From the NCBI GenBank assembly GCA_028877045.1, contig JAGWPQ010000430.1:1-5980 (forward strand): DNA of 5,980 nt. Direction: 5' to 3'. The position numbers were made by a program, and so were the translations under genes. Shown one piece after another: positions 5,821 through 5,980 of the stretch (position 1 is the first letter of the stretch; the number at the start of each line of letters is the position of its first letter). The DNA is from Bacteroidota bacterium. Its GTDB lineage: Bacteria; Bacteroidota; Bacteroidia; Chitinophagales; Chitinophagaceae. A model generated the notes under the pieces. The model worked only from the letters and a program-made list of their open reading frames with translations. It was not told the DNA's origin and made no database searches.

Positions 5821-5980
5821 TTATTGCTTAAAGATGTAGACTTCTATATCATAATATAGAACTCCTAAAAGACTTATATTAGTGGCTACCGAAGATGATG
5901 CCGGAATCTGTGTATTTAATATTGCGGTTGTTGTTTGAGGCAAAACAACAACTGTATCCTTATAATACTTCGTTCCATCA
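5821..5980 (-). CDS. C-terminal end of an unidentified protein, cut by the right window edge
   Basis: On the minus strand one frame is open from the right edge for 52 codons to a TAA at 5821-5823; the other two minus frames have stops. The deduced end is rich in Thr, Val and Ser with alternating hydrophobic residues, for example DTVVVLPQTTTAILNTQIP and, last, YYDIEVYIFKQ. This suggests a beta-strand-rich, possibly exported or structural protein. I do not recognise a family. It converges on the tRNA-Arg gene with about 39 bp between them. The short length leaves some doubt that it is coding. Confidence 0.55.
   Translation of the reverse strand, partial: DGTKYYKDTVVVLPQTTTAILNTQIPASSSVATNISLLGVLYYDIEVYIFKQ

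Noticed and set aside
1..5980. CRISPR array, insertion sequence, attachment site or defence gene cluster
   Set aside because: I saw no spaced repeats, transposase, terminal inverted repeats or duplicated tRNA end in the window. The tRNA could serve as an integration site, but no duplicate of its 3' end is present in the short flank.

Overview
The window comes from an AT-rich Bacteroidota chromosome. Three things point there: the genes of alternative complex III (ACIII), a Bacteroidota-style PurN with the KYGGKGMYG motif, and TAnnTTTG -7 promoter boxes ahead of several transcription units. A Chitinophagaceae-like or related lineage is plausible, but that rank is inference.

Left part (1-3588, minus strand): an operon start running right to left, actA then actB, separated by 47 bp. 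ActA is an exported, membrane-anchored multihaem cytochrome c with six CXXCH sites: one in an N-terminal class I cytochrome domain and five in the C-terminal pentahaem domain. ActB is the molybdopterin-oxidoreductase-like subunit with an extended Tat signal and a likely lipobox. It leaves the window at base 1, just before its expected Fe-S domain. Together they belong to ACIII, the quinol:cytochrome c oxidoreductase that replaces the bc1 complex. The remaining subunits (actC onward) would lie beyond the left edge.

Middle (3589-4451): a 263-bp, very AT-rich divergent intergenic region. It holds an actA -7 box, a perfect 20-bp A7T7 palindrome and a 13/14 direct repeat with a 24-bp period. It is followed by purN on the plus strand (GAR formyltransferase, purine synthesis). 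purN converges on the next gene with a 29-bp gap.

Right part (4481-5980): on the minus strand, a signal-peptide-bearing VOC (glyoxalase-fold) protein precedes a two-helix membrane TPR protein, with 36 bp between them. Divergent from the VOC gene is a plus-strand tRNA-Arg(CCU). At the right edge, the last 52 codons of an unidentified minus-strand gene converge on the tRNA.

Most of the window is ordinary housekeeping and respiratory content. I did not find a new defence, mobile or CRISPR-like system. The points most worth a second look are the six-haem ActA fusion, the palindrome and direct repeat between actA and purN, and the exported VOC protein.
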